This document shows, in pieces, positions 42,273 to 51,123 of a stretch of DNA of 64,000 nt. Within the stretch, counting starts at the first letter, position 1, and each line of letters opens with the position of its first letter. A model generated the notes under the pieces. That model did no database searches. It saw only the letters and a list, made by a program, of their open reading frames with translations, and had not been told where the DNA came from. The DNA comes from Cyanobacteria bacterium UBA2855 (GTDB taxonomy: Bacteria > Cyanobacteriota > Vampirovibrionia > Gastranaerophilales > Gastranaerophilaceae), in contig DEFJ01000027.1 of assembly GCA_002350725.1 (NCBI GenBank), positions 38,445 to 102,444 on the forward strand, read 5' to 3'. The translations under genes and the position numbers were made by a program.

Positions 42273-43031
42273 TTAAACTAAAGCTTCAATTTTCTGTTCA
42301 TTTCTTGATGCAATTTCAACAAGTTGTTTTGCTGTTGCAATCATAGAAATTTCAGAATTCATTTTGTTAATGCAAGAACCGCAGCCGATAGCGCTAGCGC
42401 CTGCTGCAAATGCAAACGGTGCAGTTGTAGGATTAATACCTGTTGCTGTCATTACAGGTATATCAACATTTCTTGTTAATTCGATTGTGTTAGAAATTGT
42501 TAATTCTGCTCTTTCCATTAAGCCTCTAACCCCGTCAGAAGGAGTTGAAGAAGAGAAGTGACCTTCTGTTTGAATTAAATCAATTCCTCTTGTTTCTAAA
42601 GCTCTTGCTAATTCGATTTGTTCTGAAACTGAAATTTCGCCAGGGATTGTTACAGAGAAATATACTCTGTTATCTCCCAATAATCTCAATGTTTCATCAA
42701 CCAAATTCATAACGTCATTCTTTGTAAAAGACATTCCTTTTTTGTACATAACGTCAAAGTTACCCAATTCAATTGCATCTGCACCTAATTCAACGGCTCT
42801 TGCCAATTCTGAAGGTACAATTGATGATACAAAAATAGGCATTTCTGTCATATTTCTGATTGTAGAAACGATTGTTTCATCAGCACAAATATCAACTGCG
42901 CTTGCGCCTGCTGTAACAGCTGCGCTAACAACTTTTCTTACATTATCAAGATCAAAATTATCAATACCTGCGATAATTTTTACAGCTTTTTTAGCTTCCA
43001 AATCTCTTTTGAATAAATCAATTCTGCTCAT
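42273..43031 (-). CDS. ycf23: Ycf23/DUF561 family TIM-barrel protein
   Basis: A 252-residue TIM-barrel protein of the DUF561 family, known from cyanobacteria and as Ycf23 from algal plastids. Family features: the start LEAKKAVKIIAGIDNFDLDNV, AAVTAGASAVDICAD, PIFVSSIVPSELARAVELGADAIELGNFD, LIQTEGHFSSS and PVMTATGINPTTAPFAFAAGASAIGCGS. The biochemical role is unknown. Its presence supports descent from the cyanobacterial lineage. SD AGGAG precedes the ATG. Confidence 0.85.
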   Translation of the reverse strand: MSRIDLFKRDLEAKKAVKIIAGIDNFDLDNVRKVVSAAVTAGASAVDICADETIVSTIRNMTEMPIFVSSIVPSELARAVELGADAIELGNFDVMYKKGMSFTKNDVMNLVDETLRLLGDNRVYFSVTIPGEISVSEQIELARALETRGIDLIQTEGHFSSSTPSDGVRGLMERAELTISNTIELTRNVDIPVMTATGINPTTAPFAFAAGASAIGCGSCINKMNSEISMIATAKQLVEIASRNEQKIEALV

Positions 43032-43199
43032 TTTTTTCTCCTTTTTAGTGATTATATCTGTTTTTTACTTTATTATTGTATTGTTGACATTTATTATACA
43101 TTATAATCGTAATAATTTCAAGAATTACCCCTGAAAAAATATTTTCGGATAATGTAAATCCTTAAAATAAATGGATAATTATAGGATAAAGGGGGAAAT

Positions 43200-43889
43200 A
43201 TGATAATAAGAACCATAATTATAGCTTTGGCATTAATAATAAATATGTGTACCGTAGACAATTTCAGTTATGCCGGAAATTTAAATTCGGAAGAAGAAGT
43301 AAATATAACTGTTTACGAAACTATAAATCCGGCTATTGTTGCAATTGATGCGGAAATTGAAGATGGGGTGTCCTCCGGTACCGGTTGTATTGTTTCTTCT
43401 GACGGGTATATTTTGACGGGTTCGCATGTTATAGAAGGCTTTAAATCTGTTATTGTGAAAACAAGCTCAGGTCAAAACTATAAGGCACAAGTTGTTGCTA
43501 CCATGGGGAAAAATAAGGATTTGGCTCTATTAAAAATTTCGCCTAAAAAACCGCTTCAGACAATAAAGTTTGGTGATTCCGATACAATTAAAGTCGGACA
43601 AAAAGTGTTGGCTATCGGCAATCCTTTTGGGTTTAGCGGAACCTTAACGCAAGGAATAATTTCAAGAATTGACTACAAAAAGGGTAAAATTCAAACAGAT
43701 GCCGCAATAAATCCCGGTTGTTCAGGAGGACCTTTGCTAAATTCCTCGGGTGAGGTAATTGGTATAAATCAATCAATATACAATCCTGATAACAATATTT
43801 CCAATATCGGAATAGGGTTTGCTATTCCAATTAACGATGCAAAAAAATTCATGCAACTCGTAAAAGCGGCAAATATTGCAAAAAAATAG
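43200..43889 (+). CDS. Trypsin-like (DegP/HtrA-type) protease without PDZ domain
   Basis: A 229-residue exported protease with an N-terminal signal peptide (IIRTIIIALALIINMCTVDNFSYA). The triad is visible: His in GYILTGSHVIEG, Asp in GKNKDLALLKI, Ser in INPGCSGGPLLNSSG (the usual GNSGG reads GCSGG here). It ends straight after the protease domain, so it lacks the PDZ module of DegP. It probably degrades or cleaves misfolded envelope proteins. SD GGGGG at 43190. The next gene is a lytic transglycosylase with an intervening structured leader. Confidence 0.88.
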   Translation: MIIRTIIIALALIINMCTVDNFSYAGNLNSEEEVNITVYETINPAIVAIDAEIEDGVSSGTGCIVSSDGYILTGSHVIEGFKSVIVKTSSGQNYKAQVVATMGKNKDLALLKISPKKPLQTIKFGDSDTIKVGQKVLAIGNPFGFSGTLTQGIISRIDYKKGKIQTDAAINPGCSGGPLLNSSGEVIGINQSIYNPDNNISNIGIGFAIPINDAKKFMQLVKAANIAKK

Positions 43890-43903
43890 TCTAAAAATAA
43901 AAG

Positions 43904-43909
43904 TATAAT
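43904..43909 (+). promoter_or_regulatory. Putative -10 box upstream of the structured leader
   Basis: TATAAT at 43904-43909, about 15 nt before the first stem of the leader. No -35 at normal spacing (a TTGCAA lies 22 bp upstream). Confidence 0.35.
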
Positions 43910-43923
43910 TGTTAAATTTACAC

Positions 43924-43985
43924 TTTTTACATTTGGCTAGAACCCAGTTATAGAGCGCGTTTCTGCTTCTTAGGGTTTGTAAAAA
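43924..43985 (+). ncRNA. Structured 5' leader of the lytic transglycosylase gene
   Basis: TTTTTACA (43924-43931) and AACCC (43941-43945) pair with the contiguous GGGTT-TGTAAAAA (43973-43985), giving a 13-bp helix broken by a 9-nt one-sided loop, around a 27-nt loop that can fold AGAGC/GCTTCT. The element lies about 140 nt before the translation start. A cis-regulatory RNA or small RNA is possible. It does not match the c-di-AMP, c-di-GMP or other riboswitch consensus I know. Confidence 0.35.
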
Positions 43986-44124
43986 ATGGCTTTAGGACTT
44001 GAAATTTAAAAATTTTTGTTTTACCATAAGTACATAAATTATTTTCACTAGTCAAAACTTGACATACACAAAGAGATAGCAGAGGCTTTTGAGAATTTTC
44101 AATTTACAACTAGAGGATTACATT

Positions 44125-44853
44125 TTGAGAAAACTATTACTTTTCACTATGGTGCTAGTGACATTGTGCTTTGTACCGGCTCAAGCAACAGATGTTAATA
44201 CGGTAAAAGCAAAGATTGCGAAACACGCTATTGAAATGGGGGTTGATCCTGCTATGGCGTTAAGTATTGCAAGAACAGAATCAGGTTTTAACCATAAGGC
44301 ACGAAGCAATCATGGAGCGGTAGGAGTATTTCAATTAATGCCATCCACAGCAAGGAGAATGGGGCTTAATCCATATTCGCTGACGGATAACATCAAAGGC
44401 GGTATTAAATATTATAAAGCCATGTATAAGATGTTTGGTTCGGTTGAATTGGCATTGGCTGCATACAATGCGGGACCGGGAAATGTTAAAAGATACAACA
44501 ATTCGATTCCTCCGTATGCAGAAACAAAACGTTTTGTTAGTAAAATTATGAAGGATTATAAGAATTACAAAGTAAATCCTGATCCGGCTATTAAAGCGGC
44601 TAAAGTTGCGGCATCAAAACCGCAACCTGCAGCGTCTACTACTAAAGCTAACGAAGCAAAAGCTGCTGAAGTAAATACTACTCAGGCAAAAGTTACTCCG
44701 GTAACCGAAGCAAAAGTTGTTGCTGTTCAGGTTAAGACCCAGCCTGCACCTGAATTAATTCATGCAAAAGAGGTTAAGGCTGCTCAGAAGGTGGAAGTTG
44801 TTAATGAAACTCCGGTCGAATTAGAATTAGAAGCTACTTCTTTAGCTATATAA
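44125..44853 (+). CDS. Lytic transglycosylase (SLT domain) with Ala/Lys/Pro-rich tail
   Basis: A 242-residue exported enzyme. The signal peptide (LRKLLLFTMVLVTLCFVPAQA) only makes sense from the TTG at 44125, where AGAGG lies 8 nt upstream; the ATG at 44089 would put 12 polar residues in front. The SLT domain (about 15-150) has the catalytic Glu in IARTESGFNHKARS, then GAVGVFQLMPSTARRMG and ALAAYNAGPGNVKRY. The tail is Ala/Lys/Glu-rich and may bind peptidoglycan or act as a spacer. A strong terminator follows. Confidence 0.93.
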   Translation: MRKLLLFTMVLVTLCFVPAQATDVNTVKAKIAKHAIEMGVDPAMALSIARTESGFNHKARSNHGAVGVFQLMPSTARRMGLNPYSLTDNIKGGIKYYKAMYKMFGSVELALAAYNAGPGNVKRYNNSIPPYAETKRFVSKIMKDYKNYKVNPDPAIKAAKVAASKPQPAASTTKANEAKAAEVNTTQAKVTPVTEAKVVAVQVKTQPAPELIHAKEVKAAQKVEVVNETPVELELEATSLAI

Positions 44854-44875
44854 ATCTAATTTCGCAAACAAATTT

Positions 44876-44906
44876 AAAGGGAATGAATTTTATCATTCCC
44901 TTTTTT
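44876..44906 (+). terminator. Rho-independent terminator
   Basis: GGGAATGA-N5-TCATTCCC followed by TTTTTT, 23 bp after the transglycosylase stop; it can also serve the convergent minus-strand gene. Confidence 0.85.
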
Positions 44907-44928
44907 AATGTTTCTATTATTTCTATTT

Positions 44929-45276
44929 CTAGAACGGTCTTGTTTGATTTAATTTAAGTCTTAATTCCCTAAATCTTGCAATATCTTCTTGTGTTTTGCC
45001 TGAATCCTTAAATACTGCTTGACTTGAAGGATGAACCATAAGAACGTAATCCATATGTATTTCTAAGAAATTATATTTTCTGGGTGTTTGATTTCCTGTT
45101 CTTGGGTATATTTCTGCGTTTGTAACCGCTAAAAATCTTCTCTCTTTGTCATTTAATAAATCGGTCAATTCTCTGTTTGTGTTTGTATATTTTGAAACGT
45201 GAACTATCCCTTTAATATCGTGATCTACTGTTAAAATACTAACTTCTATAGGTACTGTATCTACATTTTTTGCCAT
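44929..45276 (-). CDS. Small conserved-looking protein, unknown function
   Basis: A 115-residue soluble protein with a mixed pattern: VDTVPIEVSILTVDHDIKGIVHVSKY at the start suggests a small beta barrel, then a helix (NRELTDLLNDKERRFLAV) and a strand (YNFLEIHMDYVLMVHP). No signal peptide or membrane span. SD AAGGA. It is next to, but 79 bp from, the yitT-cdaA-lysA operon. A PilZ-like or PRC-like role is conceivable but not supported; I do not recognise the family. Confidence 0.6.
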   Translation of the reverse strand: MAKNVDTVPIEVSILTVDHDIKGIVHVSKYTNTNRELTDLLNDKERRFLAVTNAEIYPRTGNQTPRKYNFLEIHMDYVLMVHPSSQAVFKDSGKTQEDIARFRELRLKLNQTRPF

Positions 45277-45355
45277 TTATTTTATCCTTAAAATTCTCTT
45301 CTTCTTTAGATAAAGTATAATACATTTTCAAACAATTGTCTATACTTTAACTACA

Positions 45356-46231
45356 CTAAATCTTGTCAATTCCTTTTCTCATTCTCGTTCCGTACACTTC
45401 ATGGACATCTACTACAGATAAAAATGCGTGAGAATCAATCATTTTAACAACTTCTTTAACTTTGCTTAATTCCAATCTGGAAACGACACAGTATATAAGT
45501 GTTTTATCCTGTTTTGAGTATCCGCCGATACCGCTCAGGTATGTTACACTGATATCATAATCTGAAATTAGCATTTGTCCGATTTCCTCGGCTTTATCGC
45601 TGATAATTCTGATAGATTTTGAGCTGTTAAGGCCTTCCAGAACGGCATCAATAACTCTATATGCTATAAAATATGTGATAATAGAATACATAGCGCTTTC
45701 CCAAGTTAATACAAAACCTGCAACGCAATATATTACAATGTTAAAGCCCATAACGATTTCCCCGACGGAAAATCCGAATTTTTTAGATAGAACCAGCGCC
45801 ATAATCTCTGTTCCGTCAAGTGAGCCTTCATTTTTTAAGACTGTTCCAACTCCTGTCCCAAGGATAATACCGCCAAAAATTGTTGAAAGCAGTATGTCAT
45901 TTGTAACTACAAAATTGATATGATGAAAAACATTTGTAGCTAATGCAAGCATAGAAACCGCAAATGCCGTCTGTAAAACGAAATATTTTCCCATTTTTGT
46001 AAATGCAAGGCATATAAACGGAAGATTTATGCACAAAAGTGCAAGACCTAAGTTTACATTAAACACATAGTTTAAAATCATTGATACCCCGACAACTCCG
46101 CCGTCAATAATCTTGTTTGGAACCAAGAAACATTCCAATGCAAAACCTGCTATAAACGCACCTAAAGTCAGGAAAAAGGCATTTCTTAAAAGTTGATTAA
46201 ATGTTATTCTTCGCCTTTTTTGACCTGTCAT
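45356..46231 (-). CDS. YitT family membrane protein
   Basis: A 291-residue protein: five hydrophobic segments (DUF161) with GTGVGTVLKNEGSLDGTEIMALVLSKK in the conserved loop, and a C-terminal DUF2179 ligand-binding-like domain ending AFLSVVDVHEVYGTRMRKGI. The biochemical role of the family is unknown. Its ATG overlaps the cdaA stop (TAATG), so the two are coupled. SD AAGGAG. Confidence 0.9.
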   Translation of the reverse strand: MTGQKRRRITFNQLLRNAFFLTLGAFIAGFALECFLVPNKIIDGGVVGVSMILNYVFNVNLGLALLCINLPFICLAFTKMGKYFVLQTAFAVSMLALATNVFHHINFVVTNDILLSTIFGGIILGTGVGTVLKNEGSLDGTEIMALVLSKKFGFSVGEIVMGFNIVIYCVAGFVLTWESAMYSIITYFIAYRVIDAVLEGLNSSKSIRIISDKAEEIGQMLISDYDISVTYLSGIGGYSKQDKTLIYCVVSRLELSKVKEVVKMIDSHAFLSVVDVHEVYGTRMRKGIDKI

Positions 46232-47145
46232 TATTTCTCCTTTGTTTGTGGATCTTCTTTTTTAATGCCGAGAAAATGATTAAAGCTGAAAATTGTTTTC
46301 TTTTCGTCTGATGCTGTTTGCGTTTTTACTCCAAGAATTTGTTCCAAATCTGCTTTAAGAGTTGTTAAATCCTCATATTTTTTTAAAATACCGTCCAGAG
46401 CGATACTTACATCTCCGGTTTCTTCAGATACAACAAGACAAGCTGCATCACTTGTTTCCGACATACCGATAGCTGCTCTGTGGCGTGTTCCGTATTTCCA
46501 ACTTAATTTAGGATCTTCCGTTAACGGTAAAAGTACGCCTGCCGAAATAACTTTAGAACCGTTTATAACTACAGCTCCATCGTGGAGCGGTGTATTCGGG
46601 TGGAATATTGTCAAAAGTAACTCTGTCGAAACCTCTGCATTCAATCTTGTCCCAACATCATAGTATGTGTTACTTAAATCGTTTTGAAAAACTATCAATG
46701 CTCCGGTGTGAGATTTTGATAAAAACTTAACGGACTCAATTAATTCTTTTATAACATCAACTTTTACGTCAGCTTCAGATTTGTTATGGGTATTTTCAAA
46801 AAATCTTGCAAATAAATCTGCTTGCCCAAGAAAACCCAAAAATCTGCGTAATTCCGGTTGAAATATGACAACCAAACTTAAAGAAATTAATGTAACGATT
46901 GATTTTAAAAACATACCTAATATTTTTAAGTTTAATCGTACTAAAACTTCTGAAAATACCCACAAAAATATGAGGAAGAAAATTCCTTTAACAAATTTTT
47001 CTGATTGGGAATCTTTAATAAATTTTTTGTAAAAGAAGCATAACAGACCGACAATAACTACGATTTCAAATATATTAGTCCAACTCAAAGACCAATCTAA
47101 AGTTCCTAATTGAAATTGTAAATAAGATAAAATATTATTCAACAT
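46231..47145 (-). CDS. cdaA: Diadenylate cyclase (CdaA/DacA type)
   Basis: A 304-residue enzyme making c-di-AMP from two ATP. Three N-terminal membrane spans, then a DAC domain with the two signature motifs LHDGAVVI (DGA) and RHRAAIGMSE (RHR). Its regulator CdaR (YbbR) is not present, which is unusual since cdaR often follows; lysA precedes and yitT follows. The start overlaps the lysA stop by 11 bp. Confidence 0.95.
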   Translation of the reverse strand: MLNNILSYLQFQLGTLDWSLSWTNIFEIVVIVGLLCFFYKKFIKDSQSEKFVKGIFFLIFLWVFSEVLVRLNLKILGMFLKSIVTLISLSLVVIFQPELRRFLGFLGQADLFARFFENTHNKSEADVKVDVIKELIESVKFLSKSHTGALIVFQNDLSNTYYDVGTRLNAEVSTELLLTIFHPNTPLHDGAVVINGSKVISAGVLLPLTEDPKLSWKYGTRHRAAIGMSETSDAACLVVSEETGDVSIALDGILKKYEDLTTLKADLEQILGVKTQTASDEKKTIFSFNHFLGIKKEDPQTKEK

Positions 47146-48475
47146 TGTCTCTTAGCCTGTCAGGTACCGCATCGTGAGAAATCAAATCATCCAAAGACTC
47201 TCTATATACTATAATATCAGATTGTGAATTATTTACAAGTACCATTGCAGATTTTTCTACTCTATTATAATTTGATGCCATAGAATAATTGTATGCGCCG
47301 GTATTAAATACGCATAAAATGTCGCCTTCATCAATTTCAGGCAATAAAATTGATTTTATTAAAATGTCTCCGCTTTCGCAAAATCTGCCTGCTATTGTTA
47401 CGTTTTGTGAAGCTTTAGCATCAGGTTTATTTGCTATAACTGCGGTATATTCTGCCTGATACATTGCAGGACGAGCGTTATCCGCCATCCCTCCGTCAAC
47501 TGCAAAATATTTTTTACCGTTAGGAACTTGTTTGGATGTTCCTAGAGTGTATAAAGTTACTCCTGCCGTGGAAATAATGCTTCTTCCGGGTTCTATATAT
47601 ATGATTGGAGGTTTTATTTTGTATTTTTCTATTGATTTATTAATTGCATTTATGATAACTTCTGCAATTTCAAATGTTGATGGAGGGGTATCGTTTTCTG
47701 TATATTTGACGCCTAAACCTCCGCCAAGGTTAATTTCATTTAAATTTAATCCGTATTTATTGTTTAATCTTACCAATTCACAAATAAGGATATCTGCTTC
47801 ATCTTCGTATACTTTTGTTTCAAATATTTGAGAGCCTATGTGTGCGTGTATTCCTTTTAAATTAAGATTTTTGTACGCATTAACAATTAAATCAACAGCT
47901 CTATCGGTTTGAGTTAAATCAAATCCGAATTTTGAATCAAGATTTCCTGTTTGAATATATTCGTGAGTATGACATTCAATGCCGGGGGTAACTCTAAGAA
48001 GAATATCTACGGTTTTGTTTTTACTTTGTGCAAGAACATTTAGTAATGAAAGCTCAAAGAAGTTGTCCACGGAAATTCTGCCAACCTCTAAATCAAGCGC
48101 AAGGTTTATTTCATCAACTGATTTGTTGTTTCCGTTAAAAAGGACGTTTCTCATATCAACACCGGCTTTGTATACGGTATAAATTTCTCCGCCGGATACA
48201 ACATCAAAGCCAAAGCCTTCATCAGAAATTATTTTGGAAGTTGCTATAGTACACAGGGCTTTTGATGCGTATAACATATTGATTTTTTCATATTTTGAAA
48301 AAGCTTTTTTGTAATCCTTGCAAATGCTTCTTAATGTATGTTCATCAATAACATAAAGCGGTGTCCCGTATTTGTCCGCTAATTCGGTTAAATCACACCC
48401 CCCTATATCTAAATTACCCTTTTCATTAATTTTAGTTGTAAGTGGTCTTATAAACTGATTTGTGCTGTTCGGCAT
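47135..48475 (-). CDS. lysA: Diaminopimelate decarboxylase
   Basis: A 446-residue fold-type III PLP enzyme. The Schiff-base Lys is in YASKALCT, the glycine-rich phosphate loop in INLGGGLGVKY, the EPGRSI Arg/Glu region, and the C-terminal CESGDIL and YNYSMASNYN motifs. It makes lysine from meso-diaminopimelate; peptidoglycan is therefore probably DAP-type. SD AGGAGC. First gene of the lysA-cdaA-yitT operon. Confidence 0.96.
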   Translation of the reverse strand: MPNSTNQFIRPLTTKINEKGNLDIGGCDLTELADKYGTPLYVIDEHTLRSICKDYKKAFSKYEKINMLYASKALCTIATSKIISDEGFGFDVVSGGEIYTVYKAGVDMRNVLFNGNNKSVDEINLALDLEVGRISVDNFFELSLLNVLAQSKNKTVDILLRVTPGIECHTHEYIQTGNLDSKFGFDLTQTDRAVDLIVNAYKNLNLKGIHAHIGSQIFETKVYEDEADILICELVRLNNKYGLNLNEINLGGGLGVKYTENDTPPSTFEIAEVIINAINKSIEKYKIKPPIIYIEPGRSIISTAGVTLYTLGTSKQVPNGKKYFAVDGGMADNARPAMYQAEYTAVIANKPDAKASQNVTIAGRFCESGDILIKSILLPEIDEGDILCVFNTGAYNYSMASNYNRVEKSAMVLVNNSQSDIIVYRESLDDLISHDAVPDRLRDNVE

Positions 48476-48638
48476 AATAGGGGCTCCTATCTTCTTTTGT
48501 TATCTGTTATGATTGTAACATAAAAAACCTTATTTTCTTATAAAAAATTTTTCATAAAACTTTATATTTGTTCGAAAAAGCGCAAAACAAGCCTTTATTG
48601 TGTTTTTATATATATGTGTAAAAATTAAAGGTTAGTAC

Positions 48639-50390
48639 ATGAGTATTCAGAAAATAAATTTTACCTCATCGTTGTTGGATAGTGCAAAAATTCAAAATAA
48701 TGAAAAATCAGGTGAAGAAAAAAATAAAGAAAATCAAACAAATAATGTTCAGGAGGCGGTGACGCATGAAGAAGCTGTTCAGGTTATTCCTCAAGACGTA
48801 TCAACAATTCCTGACACGTCAGTTTATAAAAAAACTGATAATACGGTAAGAAATTGGTCTGTTGGTCTGGGAGCGGCTGCGGTTCTAATCGGTTTGGGTG
48901 TTGCAGGAAGAAAAGGGAAACTCGGTGATGGATTTCAAAAACTTCTTGGCGGAGTAAAAAAAGACTCTAAAAATTTAGCTGATGATGCAGCAGAAACTGT
49001 AACAGGTGGTTCAAAATTAAAACCGGGGGCGGCAAAAGAACCTGTTGTCCCTCATGTTGACGGTGTGAATATAAAACCTCCAGAAGCTGACTTACAGCCT
49101 GTAACAATTCAAAAAACCGAAGTTGCTTTGCCTAAAACTGCTGAGGAAATAGATGTTGAAAAAATTAATGCGGCTTTTGACAGAACTATTCCGAAAATTG
49201 ATAAAACAATGCAAAAAGTTGACGGTGATTTACCTGAAATGATATTAGGTGAAGCAAAGAATTTGAAACCTAAAGATATTGACCCTGCAAAAATTGATAA
49301 TGATATTTATGAGCACACTCTAAAGGATGGCAGTGTTCTTAGGTATAATATGAATAAGGAACATACCCAATTTACATATATTAGTAAAACTAAAGGCGAC
49401 GAATCTCTTGGAGCTATTAGTTACTATGATAATGGCGAAATTTGCTATGCATTATCTGGTCAAAGGTTTGATAACTATTATAACGGTATATTAAATGATA
49501 TAAGTATAAAAGTTGGGAATAAAAAATATGAATATGACGGAGCAGAACGAACTCTGACACGACTTATTGAAACTGATGCCAAAACTCAAGCCGAAAGGAC
49601 TACAGAATTCGATGCTCTTGGTTATGTAAAAGAAATAAAATATTGTATAAAAGATAAAGATGGCAGTAATATTACCATAAAGAAAGAAATGTTTGATAAT
49701 AACAATAATTTACTGTCAGAAAGTTTTTATACTGAGAAGTACCGTTATATTCCTGAAAAAACGATTTACGTTGACTCTGTAAATGCAAACTACGATAAAG
49801 CTATACAGCATGCAAAGACAATTGTTGAACCGAAAATATCAATTCAGGCGGAAAAAATGCTAAAAGATGCAAACAGTAAATATTATAATGATGCCGTTGA
49901 ATATGCAAGATTGTTTAGTTTGTACGAAGGCGGCGGAAATAAATTTACGAAATTTTTCAAACGTTCCGGTTTCAGTGCATTATCTCACGATAGCAAGTAT
50001 AATGTTATATCTCAAACCGAAACTCAAATAAAATTACAAAATAAACAAAACGGCACCACTGTAGTCTTCTCAAAGCCTGAAGGTAATGCTTCAAGTAGTT
50101 TGTTTGTAAACGACAATGGCGTTGAATACAATGTAGATTTGCTTATTAATAAAAATAAAGAAACAAAGAGTATTGAAATTACTAGAAACTTTGGCAACGA
50201 AAATATAAAATATGATTTAGATAAAGAAAATAAACCAGTAATGAGTTACTATCAACCTGAAAAAATTAAAGAAATAGGTTGTATTTCTTCCGATGATTCA
50301 GGAAAGAGTTATTGTGTATCCTATTATACTCCTGCACAGATTGTTTCAGGCGAAAAATTGCCGGAATTAGACTCGTATTTTTATATATAA
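48639..50390 (+). CDS. Membrane-anchored protein with N-terminal FTS motif, unknown function
   Basis: A 583-residue protein. F8-T9-S10 (MSIQKINFTSS) is the tag seen in other large proteins here. A Glu/Asn/Gln-rich stretch leads to one membrane segment (WSVGLGAAAVLIGLGVA, about residues 72-90) followed by basic residues. Beyond it lie helical linkers and, from about 220, a beta-rich region with repeated Tyr/Asp/Gly strands (LKDGSVLRYNMN, ISYYDNGEICYALSGQRFDN, RTTEFDALGYVKEIKY) resembling RHS or MORN-type repeats without a clear match. SD AAAGG. Convergent with the following gene. Function unknown. Confidence 0.65.
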   Translation: MSIQKINFTSSLLDSAKIQNNEKSGEEKNKENQTNNVQEAVTHEEAVQVIPQDVSTIPDTSVYKKTDNTVRNWSVGLGAAAVLIGLGVAGRKGKLGDGFQKLLGGVKKDSKNLADDAAETVTGGSKLKPGAAKEPVVPHVDGVNIKPPEADLQPVTIQKTEVALPKTAEEIDVEKINAAFDRTIPKIDKTMQKVDGDLPEMILGEAKNLKPKDIDPAKIDNDIYEHTLKDGSVLRYNMNKEHTQFTYISKTKGDESLGAISYYDNGEICYALSGQRFDNYYNGILNDISIKVGNKKYEYDGAERTLTRLIETDAKTQAERTTEFDALGYVKEIKYCIKDKDGSNITIKKEMFDNNNNLLSESFYTEKYRYIPEKTIYVDSVNANYDKAIQHAKTIVEPKISIQAEKMLKDANSKYYNDAVEYARLFSLYEGGGNKFTKFFKRSGFSALSHDSKYNVISQTETQIKLQNKQNGTTVVFSKPEGNASSSLFVNDNGVEYNVDLLINKNKETKSIEITRNFGNENIKYDLDKENKPVMSYYQPEKIKEIGCISSDDSGKSYCVSYYTPAQIVSGEKLPELDSYFYI

Positions 50391-50436
50391 GTTTGAAAAA
50401 AGTCATATTCAATGTGTAAACTTATAAAAGAAAATA

Positions 50437-51123
50437 TTATTTTTCTGTTGATTTCGGTTTCAGACTTTTATTTGGGTCGTAGTTATTTTGCGTTTCAGGA
50501 TGGAGGGTAGAGTCTTTTTTGCCTCTGTTCATCATCTCTTCAGCTTTACTTGCAAGAGGGGTTGCAATAAACGGAACAATAACACGTTTTCCGATTGTTG
50601 TCGCAGCAATTAATGATGTCAAAGAGCCAAATGCATCACAAACTTCTCCTTTGTATCTGTTTATGGTTTCGTTTACCGCTTGTTGAGAAACACCTTTGTA
50701 TTTGTCGGTTTTTTGAAGTATTGAGTGAACCATTTTGGATGTGTTTCTGTCAAATTGTTTGCCAAACAATTTATTGAACATTTTTGCTTGAACTATTTTA
50801 CTGGAAATGGTTAAATGCATAATAATTTGTGCTGCAATCATTAATCCGCCGTTGGTTAAGTCAAGTGCCGCTACAAATTTTCTTTTATCATCAGGTATAC
50901 TCTTGTTGTTCAAACTTTGCGTTACGTACATATAACATCCTACACCGTCTTTTAGTACAATAGAAGCAATACCGACACCGTCTATAAATTTACGTGAATT
51001 AGAACGGTAAGCTCCATATCCGTGTTGCATAAAATTGCTTTCGGACAGCTTTACCATAGGATTTACAAAGCCTTTTTCGTATATTTTAGATAATGCTGAA
51101 GTAATAGGCGAAATCCCAACCAT
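50437..51123 (-). CDS. Membrane-associated protein, partner of the 492-residue protein, unknown function
   Basis: A 228-residue protein with two hydrophobic stretches (AALDLTNGGLMIAAQIIMHLTIS and FGSLTSLIAATTIGKRVIVPFIATPLA) and a basic, Pro/Lys-rich tail. No signal peptide. Its ATG overlaps the stop of the upstream gene and has SD GAGGTGG, so the two are translated together and probably interact. Family not recognised. Confidence 0.62.
   Translation of the reverse strand: MVGISPITSALSKIYEKGFVNPMVKLSESNFMQHGYGAYRSNSRKFIDGVGIASIVLKDGVGCYMYVTQSLNNKSIPDDKRKFVAALDLTNGGLMIAAQIIMHLTISSKIVQAKMFNKLFGKQFDRNTSKMVHSILQKTDKYKGVSQQAVNETINRYKGEVCDAFGSLTSLIAATTIGKRVIVPFIATPLASKAEEMMNRGKKDSTLHPETQNNYDPNKSLKPKSTEK

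Noticed and set aside
43890..44124. c-di-AMP (ydaO-type) riboswitch before the transglycosylase
   Set aside because: The conserved purine-rich core of that motif is absent; only a generic stem-loop is visible.
50387..50425. ATAAGTTT/AAACTTAT inverted repeat as a terminator
   Set aside because: The loop is over 20 nt, the stem is AT-only and no T tract follows.
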